Shown piece by piece: positions 34,531-46,064 of a stretch of 64,000 nt of DNA. The number at the start of each line of letters is the position of its first letter. The first letter of the stretch is position 1. The notes under the pieces were generated by a model that saw nothing but the letters and a program-made list of their open reading frames with translations, did no database searches and had not been told where the DNA came from. Origin of the DNA: Paraescarpia echinospica (lineage: Eukaryota > Annelida > Polychaeta > Sabellida > Siboglinidae); assembly GCA_020002185.1 (NCBI GenBank), contig CM034531.1:46919602-46983601 (forward strand). The letters run 5' to 3'. Both the position numbers and the translations under genes were made by a program.

Positions 34531-34870
34531 GCAGTCCTGTTTTATACCAATTCACAAGGTAGCATTTACACGGTCATCAGCTGATTCACGCAGTCGGAAT
34601 TATCACAGTCAGCAGGCTACTGACACAGTCAACAATTGCACTTGCTGCAAATAATTAATACTGTTATCATTTACACAGTCAGCAGGTAATTCATAATGTC
34701 AGCATTTACACTTTCTGCAGACATATAATACTGCTATCATTTACAAACTCAGCATGTTCACAGTGCATTTTATAATGTCAGCGTTTTATTTAGTTAACTA
34801 GTTACTGTAGTACACACTATTAGCATTACCACCATCAGCAGATAATTCATACTGTCAGCGTATATACGCT
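34531..34870. repeat. degenerate tandem repeat (CAGTCAGCAG / ATAATGTCAGC motifs)
   Basis: CAGTCAGCAG(G/A)TAATTCATA, ATTTACACxxTCAGCA and AATACTG(T/C)(T/C)ATCATTTACA recur with roughly 70-75 bp spacing, for example near 34610, 34675 and 34745. Strongly decayed. Confidence 0.5.
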
Positions 34871-36420
34871 CACCGGGTACTTTGCATCAGCAGCTAGACT
34901 ATTATCTGCTATATTGTCTTGAATTACCATTATATATTCTGTATGCAATTTCATCCATCTTTAAATATAGAACTGGTTATGAATTTATTGAGTTGTAATA
35001 ACATTTAGGTCACCAACACCCATTTCATACATGGTCTGGCATTATCGCGAAGACTACGTTCTGTGTATTGCACATTTAACAACTCCCGCTGTCGTTTTCC
35101 TATCAGTTTTCAATGTGTTGGTTAACGTTTAACTTGGGTGTAAATGTCGTAGTTGTCTTCACGTTTAAGTACTGCTTATAATGTATTAAAGGCCTCTATT
35201 GTCTTATGTCACATGTTACAGCACTGTGTTGTTGCATTGTTCTTTTAAATAATTCCGCCATATCCACATATGTATGTTTGCAAAAATGGTCCTTCATTAA
35301 TTTTATTTCCTGAGTTCACGCTTTAACTGTGTTATTTTTATAGACATGTATACCCGTAGGACTATTGCGTTGCCTTCCTTTTCGTTGCAATAATTTTGTC
35401 GAATTTACTTGAATATGGACAGCGAAATTGCCGAGACGCGACCGCGCCTTGTAACACTCGTTGGTCAAGATGGCCAGTCAAACATGCATTAGCCAATGAC
35501 GAGCTTGGTCGGTATCTCATTTGCAAAACGTTCGCCATTGTGGACAAGTTGAGGACATACTGGATTTAAATGCTGTTGCAGTTTGCGGTCCAGCGATACG
35601 TTCTAGGTCATTTCCAAAACACAGGCATTGACATCGAACTATTTCGGTTGCCTCCTGAGTGTAAGAAGTATTAATAATATTATACATCACACCACGTTCC
35701 AACTTGAGGAAACACGTTGAGATTGCCTCCAGCAAATCCACACCAATGACGTTTGTTGACGAATTTGCTTCACAGTAAATCTTGGCTATTTCTAGTGTCC
35801 TATGCAGTTTCGTTTACACTTCTACACTAAGTGTGTGCGAAGTCTTGATTGCACATTAAGATAAATATTTTACGTAGAATATTTACGCAAGTATACATTG
35901 CAAGTTCTTTCATTTATATACTCATACAGATTGTTGGAACAACATTAACTCAAATGTAACTCTTGCACAGCAATGGAGCATTTGTGCAACGACAGTTTCT
36001 GTCACTAAAATGTATTCGCTGCCTTCACAATATACTCGTCATATTCCCAACACGATCTCGTTGAGTGTGGTGCGGTGACTTGCAGATATCGTCGTGGGAA
36101 AGCTCCTTAATTCATTAGCTTCAGTTATCATATTAGCGGCGTCCTGCCGACACATTCAAACGTTGGCTGCCCTCTGAAGGGCGTACGTCTCCTTTAACAT
36201 GGCCGAAGAGTTGTAACGCTCGATGACAATGTGATTTGATTGTCTCCGCTCATTCATGACGTCAGTAATGGCACTGTCATGTTCAGGCAGGAATGCGGTG
36301 TCGTCTGATTTAATGAAAATGCGCGCCACTTGACGAACCGGTATGGTGCCGCCACCTGGTGCATAAACATAGATTTAAATATATATCCCAGCAACGCGAC
36401 AAGTTCCACATGATAATGCG
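34871..36420. other. no gene recognised
   Basis: AT-rich sequence without motifs. CGCCACCTGGTG at about 36350-36361 is a short fragment of the kind common in invertebrate dispersed repeats. Confidence 0.4.
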
Positions 36421-36455
36421 GAAAAGGAATCTTTCGGTTTATCTGGAGTCCAACA
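36421..36455 (-). mobile_element. short LINE 3'-tail fragment
   Basis: GGAATCTTTCGGTTTATCTGGAGTCCAACAAT resembles GGAAGCCTTTTGGCTTATCGAGAGTCCAATACT at 36628-36660. Too short to classify alone. Confidence 0.4.
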
Positions 36456-36659
36456 ATCTGTAATTATTTATAGCCGTCCTTGTCAGATATATGTCATTTT
36501 AGACATAATATTATTCACACTGCTAGTATTATCACAGTCATATAGATAATTGATTATCGTCCTCTGTGAAAACAAGATTTAACAAGATTGCCATCCAGAG
36601 AATTAACTCTAGATGGTAGGTGGACAAGGAAGCCTTTTGGCTTATCGAGAGTCCAATAC

Positions 36660-38587
36660 TTTTTAACTACGTGTATCCCGCCCTTTTAAGGTATGTGTCG
36701 ATTTTATTTTTAAACATATTCATGCTACTAGCACCCGCTCAATCAGCAGATAATATGTTCCATTCATTTACAGTCCTTTGTGAGAATGAGAACTTTCTTA
36801 TATCTAATCTACACTGCTCCTTTGCTAATGTAACTTCATGTCCACTGGTCCTTCTATCTTTCTTAGCTGAAAAAATATATATTTCTATCAATATTTTCAT
36901 AACCATTCAATATTTTAAACACTTCTATCTGATCTCCTCTCAATCTCCTGGTCTCTAGTGTTGTTAAACCACATTTTTAGGTGTATTTCGTAACTACGAT
37001 CACTCAATTTTGGTATCATTTTAGTTGCTCTTCTCTGTACTCTTTCTAGCATATCTATGTCCTTCCAGCGATATGGCCTCCACGCTTGAATACAATATTC
37101 TAAATGAGGCCTAACTATTGTTTTGTACAGCGGTATTATTAGCTCTTTTTCATTATACGTTATGTTTCGCCTAATTAATCCAATGATTTGATTTCCCTTT
37201 GAAGCTGCAATACCACACTGCACCTTCATATCAACACTAATGGTTAACCCTAAGTCCTTTTCTTTTACAATAGTACTTAGCACAGATCCTCCCATTGTAT
37301 ATTGTACATCTTCGTTCCCATGTCCTGTGTGGAGGCATTTACATTTTCCAAAATTGAACAACATTTGCCATTTTTCAGACCATTTTATCAACATGTCAAG
37401 ATCATCTTTAAATGCTGTCTATCTCCATCACGTTTAATCCTTTAAAAAAATGTTGTATCATCCACAAATTGCAACACCTTACTTGTTATATCGTCGTCCA
37501 AACCGTTGATATATATTAAGTATATTATAGGACCCAGTACCCCACTCAAAACTGATTTCCAGTTTGAAGCCTCCCCATCAACTATTACCCTTTGTCTTCT
37601 GTCAATTAGCCATTTTTCTATCCAGTTAATTAAACCATTTCCTGTGCCATGGGCCTTAGAACAGTAACCTTTGATGTGGCATTTTGTCGAAAGCTTTCTG
37701 AAAATCTAAGTAGATGATATCTACTGGTGATCCCTCGTCTACCTACTTAGTGATATCTTCCAAAAAACATAACATATTTGTTAAGCATGACCTCGCTTTT
37801 AGAAACCCATGTTGAGATGGGTTTAACAAGTTATTTTTAACAAGAAAATCCACCATGTGATCTTTAATTAGTCTTTCTAATAATTTGCAAATCACTGACG
37901 TTAAACTCACTGGTCTGAAGTTCTCTGACTTGTTTCTTGAACCTTTTTTACATAACGGTATAATGTTTGCTTCTTTCCATTCTAAAGGAATCATTCCCTC
38001 TTCTAATGACAAGTTGAAAACTGTTGCAAGCGGTATGCTAATTTGTTCTACAATTTCCAATAGTAGTTTGGGCGGAATACCATCCACTCCAGGTGATTTA
38101 TTATCCTTCATAGCCCACATTTTCTTACCTACCATTTCCGGGGTTACAATTAACTGTCCTAAATAGTCTGATTCTGATTCCTCTTGAACTTAGCCTCTGG
38201 TACTGGCAATGAACTAATTTCTTCCCTGGTAAACACTGAACTAAAGTACTCATTCAGGTCTTCTGCCATTAAGAATCCCTCTGATATTATATTTCCAGCA
38301 CTATCTTCTAGAGGACCGACCTTATCCTGAACTTTCTATTTGCTCCGAACATACGCATAAAAACTCTTGCTGTCTTGTTTTATAATACAAGCTAATATGT
38401 GTTCGTAGCTTCTCTTCGAATTTCGAATTTCAGTTGTAGCTTGGTTTAGTGCTTCTTTATAAATGTTGTAGTCTTCGTCATTTCCAGTACGTCTATATGA
38501 CTTCCACATCCTTTGTTTGTACTTAATTTTTCTAATGGCTTCTTTCGATAAGTATTTCTTTCTGGACCGTTTCCCTTGTTTCTTCAA
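36660..38587 (-). pseudogene. LINE reverse transcriptase and C-terminal region
   Basis: The 38587-38336 frame is the Lys/Arg-rich linker. Frame 38135-37743 has KSPGVDGIPPKLL, NIIPLCKKGSR, NFRPVSLTSVICKLLERLI and SQHGFLKARSCLTNML (RT blocks 1-3). The palm follows with DFQKAFD at 37686-37706, SGVLGPI with a small deletion, and FVDD at 37457-37468 in place of the usual (F/Y)ADD. Frame 37394-36960 holds the DLGL...S and RPHLEYCIQAW...ERVQRRATKMI thumb segments, and a last frameshift leads to LETRRLRGDQIEVFKIL. Several frame breaks make it inactive. Confidence 0.85.
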
Positions 38588-38639
38588 GGGAATAAATTTA
38601 TCGACGATGCACTCTATTTCACTCTAAGATATTCCAGCA

Positions 38640-39325
38640 TTCTGTTGCTGTCTTATTCTTCAGTGTGTTGTTCCAGTCTATCTTTGCTAAATATTTCCTC
38701 ATTTCCTTATATCTTCCTTTGTGGAAAGTTCTCATGAACTGCGTTTTATTGTTTCTTTCTGATTTTAGTTTGATGGTAAAATGTATCTAGTTGTGATCAC
38801 TACTTCCCAGTGGCTCACATAATTTGACATTGTCAACTAATTCATTATGTGAGAAGAGAACTATGTCTAACACGTTCTCACCCATGGTTGGCTCTAGAAC
38901 ATGTTGAGGAAGGAAACTATCTTGTACTAAAACTAAAAACGTGTGGTCCTCACTCCCCATACTCTATAGAGATTTCCATTGTATATGACCATGGTTACAA
39001 TTTTCCATAATAATACAGTCCCGTGTATTAACTTCCCTTATAGCGTTTTGTACTTTTTCATTATCTTCTAGATAGATTCTTTAACATATAAAATAACTCC
39101 ACCTCCCCTTCTTCCTATTCTATCTTTCCTGAGCATTACATAACCTGTCAGTCCCAATTCGGCATCTGATATATCAGTGGTGGCCCATGATTCGGTTATA
39201 CCTATTATGTGAGGGTCAATATCTTCAACCATAATGTTTAATTCACTTCTTTTGTTTACTATGCTCCTTGCATTTGAACAAACGCATTTATATCCTGATT
39301 CAGAACAATTTTCCAGGCTGTTCTT
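38640..39325 (-). pseudogene. LINE APE-type endonuclease
   Basis: On the minus strand, NIMVEDIDPHIIGITESWA (about 39184-39240), DISDAELGLTGYVMLRKD (about 39121-39178) and a GRRGGGVILYVK-like segment downstream match the E-x-W and R-x-G-R-x-GGG-V blocks of apurinic-type endonucleases in non-LTR elements. Several indels break the frame. Active copies nick target DNA for first-strand priming. Confidence 0.75.
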
Positions 39326-39734
39326 TTTTTTACTGATTAATTTCTGCTGTCTTTATCTATTCCTCCAGTTTCAGGCTTCTCTGTGAATCCCCTGCGAATC
39401 TAGTTTAAATAGATGCAGCCTGTCCCACTGTCAACATATTGCAGCAAGTTCTTGAGAAAACTGCTGCTCCTTTCCACATAGATGGAGGCCATCTCTTTTG
39501 TACATATCTTCCCTCCCAACAATGTATCCACATAAATCTATGAATCCCACCCTCTCTTCTTCACACATCTGCTCAACTAGTGCGTTGATCGCCATCTTCT
39601 TGCAGTTTCTATATGTTGTCCCCCCTTCCTCCCATTACTGGCAAAATTCCTGAGAGAATAATCTGTTCGACTCTTGTCTTCTTTAACTTCCTCACTAACT
39701 GTCTGTACTTCTGTACTAACCCAGTTGTTCACTC

Positions 39735-40299
39735 CTTGTCTGCATTATTTGTCCCTACGTGTACTAGTATAGACCCTCCCTTGCCATGCCCCAATACCTT
39801 CTCTACCCTTCCAATCACATGTTCTATCCTATCCCCCGGCAAACAAACAACGACGTTCTCCCCTTCGCTTAGTGTCTTATCTGTCTTTCTCAGAATAGAG
39901 TCGCCCATAAACACCCTCTCTTTTCTCAATGCCCCCACAATCACTGAATCAGAGTAGCTCCTTCTCCGGTTTGCATCTGTCTGGTTGTAGTCTTGTTCCC
40001 ATGTCTTCTGCTCTCCTGTCACAATCTCGTCCGTTCCATTCTTTCCTGACGCTGTTTCTCTTGTCACCGTTCCTTCTGTCATCGTTCCTCCCAACTTCTG
40101 TCTCCTTGCTGATTCTCATCTCCACCCCTTTCACAATATCTACCAACCTAGCTACCTCCTTCTCCAGACATTCCACCTTCCAACACCCCACGCACTGAAA
40201 GGTGAATCCCTCTTCCTTGGTCTCTGCCCATGACTTCCCACAGCCGGATAGGGCAAAATCCATTACGAGTAGGTTTACTTTCTCATACCCATCCTGCAT
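39735..40299 (-). pseudogene. LINE ORF1 with esterase (SGNH/GDSL-like) domain
   Basis: The N-terminal part carries CGKSW and FQCVGCWKVECLEKEVARL, a Cys-rich finger-like segment running into a coiled coil. The C-terminal part, in another frame, carries VFMGDSILRKTDKTL (GDS block I at about 39891-39912), VVVCLPGDRIEHV, and ILVHVGTNNADKE (GTN block at about 39740-39757). This layout is known for ORF1 of CR1-type LINEs, whose ORF1 protein binds RNA and carries an esterase. A frameshift near 39980-40090 separates the halves. The final catalytic Asp-His block is not seen in this frame. Confidence 0.75.
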
Positions 40300-40305
40300 G
40301 ATTCC

Positions 40306-41164
40306 TTAACTAACTTCGTTGTGCCATCTGATTCTACTGCAAGTTGAAAGAGAATATAAATATCTTCATAATCCGTCTATATTTTAGCAACTTCATGTTG
40401 GTCTCCCATTAATCTCCTTGCTTCCATAATGTATTATAATGTGAATTATTAAACCACATTTGTGCGGACAAGATGTTAGAATTGATATAGTTGATGTTAT
40501 TTTCTATGACTTTCTTGACTTAAACGAATATGCTAAATACACCCTTGCTGTCCTGCGTAATATATACCTCTCCAGCTTGTCTTATTTAGAACGCACAGCT
40601 CTGATGTTAATATCGGGAGTCCAGGGTCATGTTTGATTTGGTCGCTCCACCTCATCAGCGACCTTCTCCTTTTTCTTTGTCCATCAAAGCGTTGCTTGAA
40701 AGTTAGTTTAACGAGGTTTTATTTCGGTATACGGCAACATCTGATCAAACCGCCGGCGTCTTCTGTGTCCGTTGACATCTGGTTTATCGGCCAGACGTAA
40801 CATCGTTTTAGGGGAAAACAAACCGAGTTTGTACCTTGGAAATTACGGAATTTACAACAACAAATATGTTGCGGTCAGTTACATTGAATTGTCAGCTTAA
40901 CTCCCCGAATCGGCGTGGCGTAGACACATACCCGCTAATACTTCATATTCAACGCGTGTTATTTTAATAGAAATTTCTCACCTCAATATTAGTGTTAGCC
41001 AACATAGCTATTAGATTCCGTGCTCACACGGCCGAGAGTCCCGTTGCGATTCCGCATCAATTGCGATCAGAACGGAATATTTAGTTGTGGTTGGACCAAT
41101 AATTCAGCGGTAATCTTATGGTATTGGATCGGAGATCAGTCGTACTGAATTGGGAGTGAAGGCG
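40306..41164. other. no gene recognised; may include LINE 5' UTR
   Basis: Unique sequence without a supported frame. Confidence 0.4.
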
Positions 41165-41700
41165 ATGTCCACATACACATTAGTATTATGTATGCTAGGA
41201 TTTGGACTGGACAATGTCGGATCTTAACACAGACGACGTTGTCTCCATGTGGACGTTGAAACGGCTTGACCGACTGGCCATTGTAAAAACTACTATTATT
41301 GTAGCCCCGGTGGATGGAAATCCAGCACCACGGTGTTATCAAATACCCGGTCAGCGTCAGACAACCTAAAGTAGATGGAATACCAGCGTATAGGCCATGG
41401 CTTATTCCTAGTAAAGGCGCCTAATGGGACATATATATCCGGCAAATCTTCCGCATACATACATCAATACTGCGTATGTCAGGACCTGGATCAGGCGTTG
41501 TCAGATCTTACACAAACGACGTTGTCTCAGAGTGGAACGTTTTAACCGACTGACCACTAGGAAAACTGCTATTATTGTAGCCGCGGTCAATGAAATGTGT
41601 TATCAGAATTCCCAGTCAACATCAGGCGGGCTAAAGTAGATGAAATCCCAAGGTATTGGTCATGGTTTGTCCTTGTACAGGCGTCTTATGTCGCATAAGT
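41165..41700. repeat. diverged direct duplication, period about 285 bp
   Basis: The two halves share CxTGGA(C/T)xxGxxGTTGTCxGATCTTA, CA(G/A)ACGACGTTGTCTC, CCGACTGxCCA, ACT(A/G)CTATTATTGTAGCC, TAAAGTAGATG(G/A)AAT and GGC(G/C)xCTTATG-like segments at about 41208-41420 and 41494-41695. Identity is low. I see no coding content. Confidence 0.6.
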
Positions 41701-41767
41701 TGTACTGTGCTAACAGTGTGAACAAGTAATTTAGAACTATTGCAATAAAAAGGAACGGTATAACTAT

Positions 41768-41860
41768 AACGGTATAATATATATAGGGCACACAGCAAGA
41801 TTAGTTCAGGAACGATATATATATATATATATATATATCGTTCCTGAACTAATCTTGCTG

Positions 41861-41891
<31 letters not shown>

Positions 41892-42690
41892 CCGTTATAA
41901 TTATTTATAATTATACCGTTATACCGCACACAGCAAGGTTTTTTCAGTTTGAATACATTATACAAGTAAACTTTCATTTATACGTGTGTACAATCATATA
42001 CACTTGCTTGTTTGTTTAATGTATATAATACAGTGTTGAACATTTTGAATAAATCTTCCATTAATTTAATCAATAGTTATACCAATATCTTCATAATAAT
42101 TTAATATATATATATATATATATCGTTCCTGAACTAATCTTGCTGTGTGGTATAACGGTATAATTATAAATAATTATAACGGTATATATATATATATATA
42201 TATATAAGATTAGTTCAGGAACGATATATATATATATATATATATCGTTCCTGAACTAATCTTACTTATATATATATATATATATATATAGTTATATAAT
42301 ATCTTCATAATAATTTAATATATATATATATATATATCGTTCCTGAACTAATCTTGCTGTGTGCGGTATAACGGTATAATTATAAATAATTATAACGGTA
42401 TAATATATATATATATATATATAGGGCACACAGCAAGATTAGTTCAGGAACGATATATATATATATATATATATATTAAATTATTATGAAGATATTGGTA
42501 TAACTATTGATTAAATTAATGGAAGATTTATTCAAAATGTTCGCAACACTGTATTATATACATTAAACAAACAAGCAAGTGTATATGATTGTACACACGT
42601 ATAAATGAAAGTTTACTTGTATAATGTATTCAAACTGAAAAAAAACCGCAATAAAACCAGAGGGCACACAGCAAGATTAGTTCAGGAACG

Positions 42691-42717
<27 letters not shown>
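41768..42717. repeat. nested (TA)n-centred palindrome, about 950 bp
   Basis: Outer arms 41936-42110 and 42473-42647 are near-perfect inverted repeats (about 175 bp, differing mainly by two small indels). Between and around them the core CGTTCCTGAACTAATCTTGC occurs forward near 41837, 42122, 42244 and 42337, and reverse-complemented near 41795, 42207, 42435 and 42670. Each copy touches a (TA)n tract. A linked CGGTATAACGGTATAAT segment also recurs in both orientations. No protein is encoded. Confidence 0.95.
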
Positions 42718-42724
<7 letters not shown>

Positions 42725-43350
42725 TCTATTTGGTCTCCTCGTAGCCTCCTAATCACGAATGTAGTCAAACCCCGTTCTAGGATGCGGCTTTCGTTACTAA
42801 GATCTCTCGGTTCACGAGAGGTTTACCAGCCCTCTAGGTGCACAATCTATGTTGCGCAGAAAAAAACCCACAATGAAAATGGTATACGGCGTATTAACAA
42901 TTAGTTCGAGTACTACGGCTTTCGAAACATTTACTTTACGCACATAAAAAACGTACGTCATTATCATTAGGCACATGATTGATGTACCACGTGACATTCT
43001 GAAGATATCCTTTTTTATATTATCGACTGCCGTGGGATTAACTTGTCCTTGTATCGATTTTTATCACCCACTGACAGACACCTGCTCATGGCCGTGGAGA
43101 CTCTTGGCCGTCTGCATTCTGGAGGTAGGGCGAATTGCAACACACCGAAATATTGATATAAGTTAATATATACATCGGATGGACTTTCTCCCTCAAGGTG
43201 TAGTCATTTGTGACACAGAACATTCGGAAAATACATTTGACGTGACAACATTTCAGTTGAGCAGGCACTTAGCAGGTTTAGTGAGAGAAGACCTTTAATA
43301 GGCGGTGGGAGTTTTGACGTGACACGTGGGAGCACCGATCCGAGGATATT
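42718..43350. other. no gene recognised
   Basis: Short frames only. A TACGGCTTTCGAAACATTTA segment near 42914 faintly resembles retroelement tails but is not assignable. Confidence 0.4.
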
Positions 43351-43650
43351 GGCAAGTATTGATGGGTATTGGCAAGTATTGATGGGCATTGGCAAGTATT
43401 GATGGGCATTGGCAAGTATTGATGGGTTTTGGCAAGTATTGAAGGGCATTGGCAAGTATTGATGGGCATTGGCAAGTATTGATGGGTATTGGCAAGTATT
43501 GATGGGTATTGGCAAGTATTGATGGGTATTGGCAAGTATTGGTGGGCATTGGCAAGTATTGGTGGGCATTGGCAAGTATTGATGGGTATTGGCAAGTATT
43601 GATTGGTATTGGCAAGTATTGATGGGTATTGGCAAGTATTGATGGGTATT
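43351..43650. repeat. 20-bp minisatellite, exactly 15 units
   Basis: GGCAAGTATTGATGGG(T/C)ATT repeated in perfect 20-bp register, with substitutions only (no indels). The three minus-strand frames through it differ only by phase and are artefacts. Confidence 0.97.
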
Positions 43651-44495
43651 GCATTTGCAGGGGTTTAAAAACAGGATGCTTGTGATGTTTGACTTCATGT
43701 ATTCTGTATATATGTGTAGAAGCTGTAGAATTTTGATGGCACTTTTTAAACAAACATTACGTCAGTGTTGCCACCAATGCAAGAATGCAGTGTAGTTCCA
43801 CCTAGTGTCTGATATTTCAACATTTCCCTCTTCTCTCCAAAATTGCTTACGTCTTAATCTGCATGTATTAAGTTCACTGACCTTTGTGCGTTATCTGGTA
43901 TGCGTTTTGCTTGCATTTTATTTTTAAAGTATTTTTAACTGTTTTTTTTTAAAGGATATGTAAAACATTAGCAATATTTACTTATGTTATACTTGCAACC
44001 ATAAATATATCTTTATCATTTGATATGTTATTCGAAAAAGTATGCTTTTATAAAATTACCGGTCGCTATGTCCGGCCAGCAGAAGAATAAATGTATTGCA
44101 CGTAGATATAATGTTTCGTCTTTTCCGCCGTTTTATCGTAAAATAAAACAAGTGTTCAATAAAGAGATATATAGTGTACGTTGCATGTTGATTCGCTGGA
44201 ATTTGTATTTGAAAGATGGACGAGCTCAGAATGCAACTTTAAACACGTTCCCCAGCGACACGATGGCGGGACGGCGAAACTACAAAGCGGTCGACTGGGG
44301 ATGCGCCGGCCATTTTGGTAATGAAAACTGTTAATGAGGCGTTGGTGAGGATAAATAAATTTGACATAACGTGCCCGAGAGAGATGTGTCGTACACCGTA
44401 GCCTCCATGGCCCGCGTCGCTTTGTTTGTGATCAGTGACTCAGTTACGGCCTAGTCTCCACGGTCGTTACCGTCACATCTAGGGAGATATCCGGT
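43651..44495. other. no gene recognised
   Basis: A plus-strand frame of 104 codons at 44020-44334 has no recognisable motif. Confidence 0.4.
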
Positions 44496-44568
44496 GTCGA
44501 TCGGTCGGTCGTTCGGTCGGTCGGGCGGGCGGGCGGGCGGGCGTTCGGTCCGTCGGTCCGTCCCAAGT
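44496..44568. repeat. (TCGG)n / (GGGC)n microsatellite
   Basis: TCGGTCGGTCG, then GGGCGGGCGGGCGGGC, then CGTCGGTCCGTC: a GC-rich four-base repeat, unusual among the AT- and GT-rich arrays here. Confidence 0.92.
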
Positions 44569-45159
44569 AGACCTCGCGTGTACTGTGAGACAACAAGTGT
44601 CTTGAAGTCAAACAGACATGCAACGAATAGTCATTGCGCACAGCGATTACACAAAAGACGAACGACAACACACGAAGATGCCATTGACATATTCATTTGC
44701 GATCGCTATTCAGACAAAACATTCGACGTGTGCGAAGCGATGACCAAGAACACGGCCCGATCAGTTGCAGCGCTTGGTGATTGTTTGCAGGACTCATTAA
44801 AGGACAACCTCGTATCACTTGCCACTCGTTATTGTCTGTTGTCCTGTCCACGCACCACGAGATCGACATCTTGCCACGCGATCCCGAGTAATCACGTCCC
44901 CAGGTCCTGACACGGATATCCAATGACCACGTAAACCGAGGCCACGTGACCGCAGTGTTGACCTGACGGTTAGCCGCATGTGATGGTCATTGTGGATGTT
45001 GTCTGACACCACGTGTACTGTCGCCACCTGAGAACATGTCAGATCATAGCCCGTACGTTGCGCAGCAGCTTCTATAGACCGCATTCACGTTGCATTTGAC
45101 AGCTGATATTCTAGGCAATGGATCCAAGTACATCAAAAACATCACATTAATACCAATAA

Positions 45160-45555
45160 CTGGTAAGCCCTGGCTGCCGATCAACCGTTCACTTAGGAGA
45201 CGCAGACACCACCAGGCAATGCCTTACATCAATTGGAGAGGAGGAGAAGGAGAAGGAGAAGGAGAGGGACCCAGAGGAACTGCCAACCTCACAACCGGAA
45301 CCTCCTGTCGTCACCGCTCAAACACCTGCAGATCAAGAATCTGATCCCCGGGTCCCCCCAGGACACCGCCGTTCCGAGGCACCCCGAATGATGATTATGC
45401 TTGATGATGACGATGATGATGAGGACAACGACGGTGATAATGATGATGATGATGATGATAATGACAAGGACGAGGCCAGTGATGATAATGATGATGAGTA
45501 TTATTACGATGACAACTGCGAAGACGACGACGATGATGACGATGGTAGACAGTGA
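45160..45555 (+). CDS. open frame for a Pro/Glu then Asp-rich peptide (uncertain)
   Basis: A stop-free frame runs from after TAA at 45157 to TGA at 45553. It reads Glu/Lys-rich (EEEKEKEKERDPEEL), then TSQPEPPVVTAQTPADQE, then a long Asp/Asn-rich tail encoded by a (GAT)n-like microsatellite. The first in-frame ATG is at 45388, leaving only about 55 codons of mostly Asp, so any real protein would need an upstream exon. The middle segment is not low-complexity, which is the only reason to list it. It could equally be a retroelement tail or chance. Confidence 0.15.
   Translation: MVSPGCRSTVHLGDADTTRQCLTSIGEEEKEKEKERDPEELPTSQPEPPVVTAQTPADQESDPRVPPGHRRSEAPRMMIMLDDDDDDEDNDGDNDDDDDDNDKDEASDDNDDEYYYDDNCEDDDDDDDGRQ
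45387..45545. repeat. (GAT)n trinucleotide microsatellite
   Basis: GATGATGACGATGATGATGA-type imperfect tract. Confidence 0.9.
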
Positions 45556-45807
45556 TCGAACATCGGACTCCCGATTGAGAGCGCCGAGGGTTGCACTCCT
45601 ATATAGCTACGTTTTGAAGTTGGGAAAATTTCGTTCATTCCATGTTGCCTCAGTTCACTCTGCCGTGTAAATTAATACCAATGCTGTACACACTGTAGGG
45701 ATACGTGAACCAATAGTGCCGGAGCAACAATTGCCGCGTAACGGGTGCTTCACGAAGACGTTGCGATTATGTTGAGAAGAACAGGTCTGCCAGGTGAAGT
45801 GAAATCT

Positions 45808-45844
45808 ATAGTGTTTAAGTGGTCCTGAGGAATGGATACCGCGC

Positions 45845-45876
<32 letters not shown>

Positions 45877-46022
45877 GGTGTGTATATATATACATAAATA
45901 TATATATATATATAGGTGTATATATATATATATAATATATATATATATTATAGTGTTTAAGTGATCACGAGGAATGGATACCGCGCTATATATATATAGC
46001 GCGGTATATAGTGTTTAATATA

Positions 46023-46064
<42 letters not shown>

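Larger units (their letters stand above)
36600..40305 (-). mobile_element. CR1/L2-like non-LTR retrotransposon, near complete but decayed
   Basis: On the minus strand, in order: an ORF1 with a Cys-rich segment, a coiled coil and an SGNH-type esterase (about 40300-39735), an APE-type endonuclease (about 39320-38640), a linker, a reverse transcriptase (38135-37400) and the C-terminal thumb region (37394-36660). The 3' end lies near 36600-36650, followed by AT-rich DNA. Frameshifts and stops interrupt both ORFs. I could not define the 5' end. Confidence 0.85.

Noticed and set aside
43351..43650. Possible CRISPR array (regular direct repeats)
   Set aside because: There are no unique spacers between the units; it is a head-to-tail minisatellite in eukaryotic DNA. 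The same applies to the 70-, 39-, 30- and 140-bp arrays.
43204..43753. Three long minus-strand frames with NTCQYPSILA-type repeats
   Set aside because: They are the three phases of a 20-bp minisatellite. A real coding repeat would be expected to use one frame with a triplet period.
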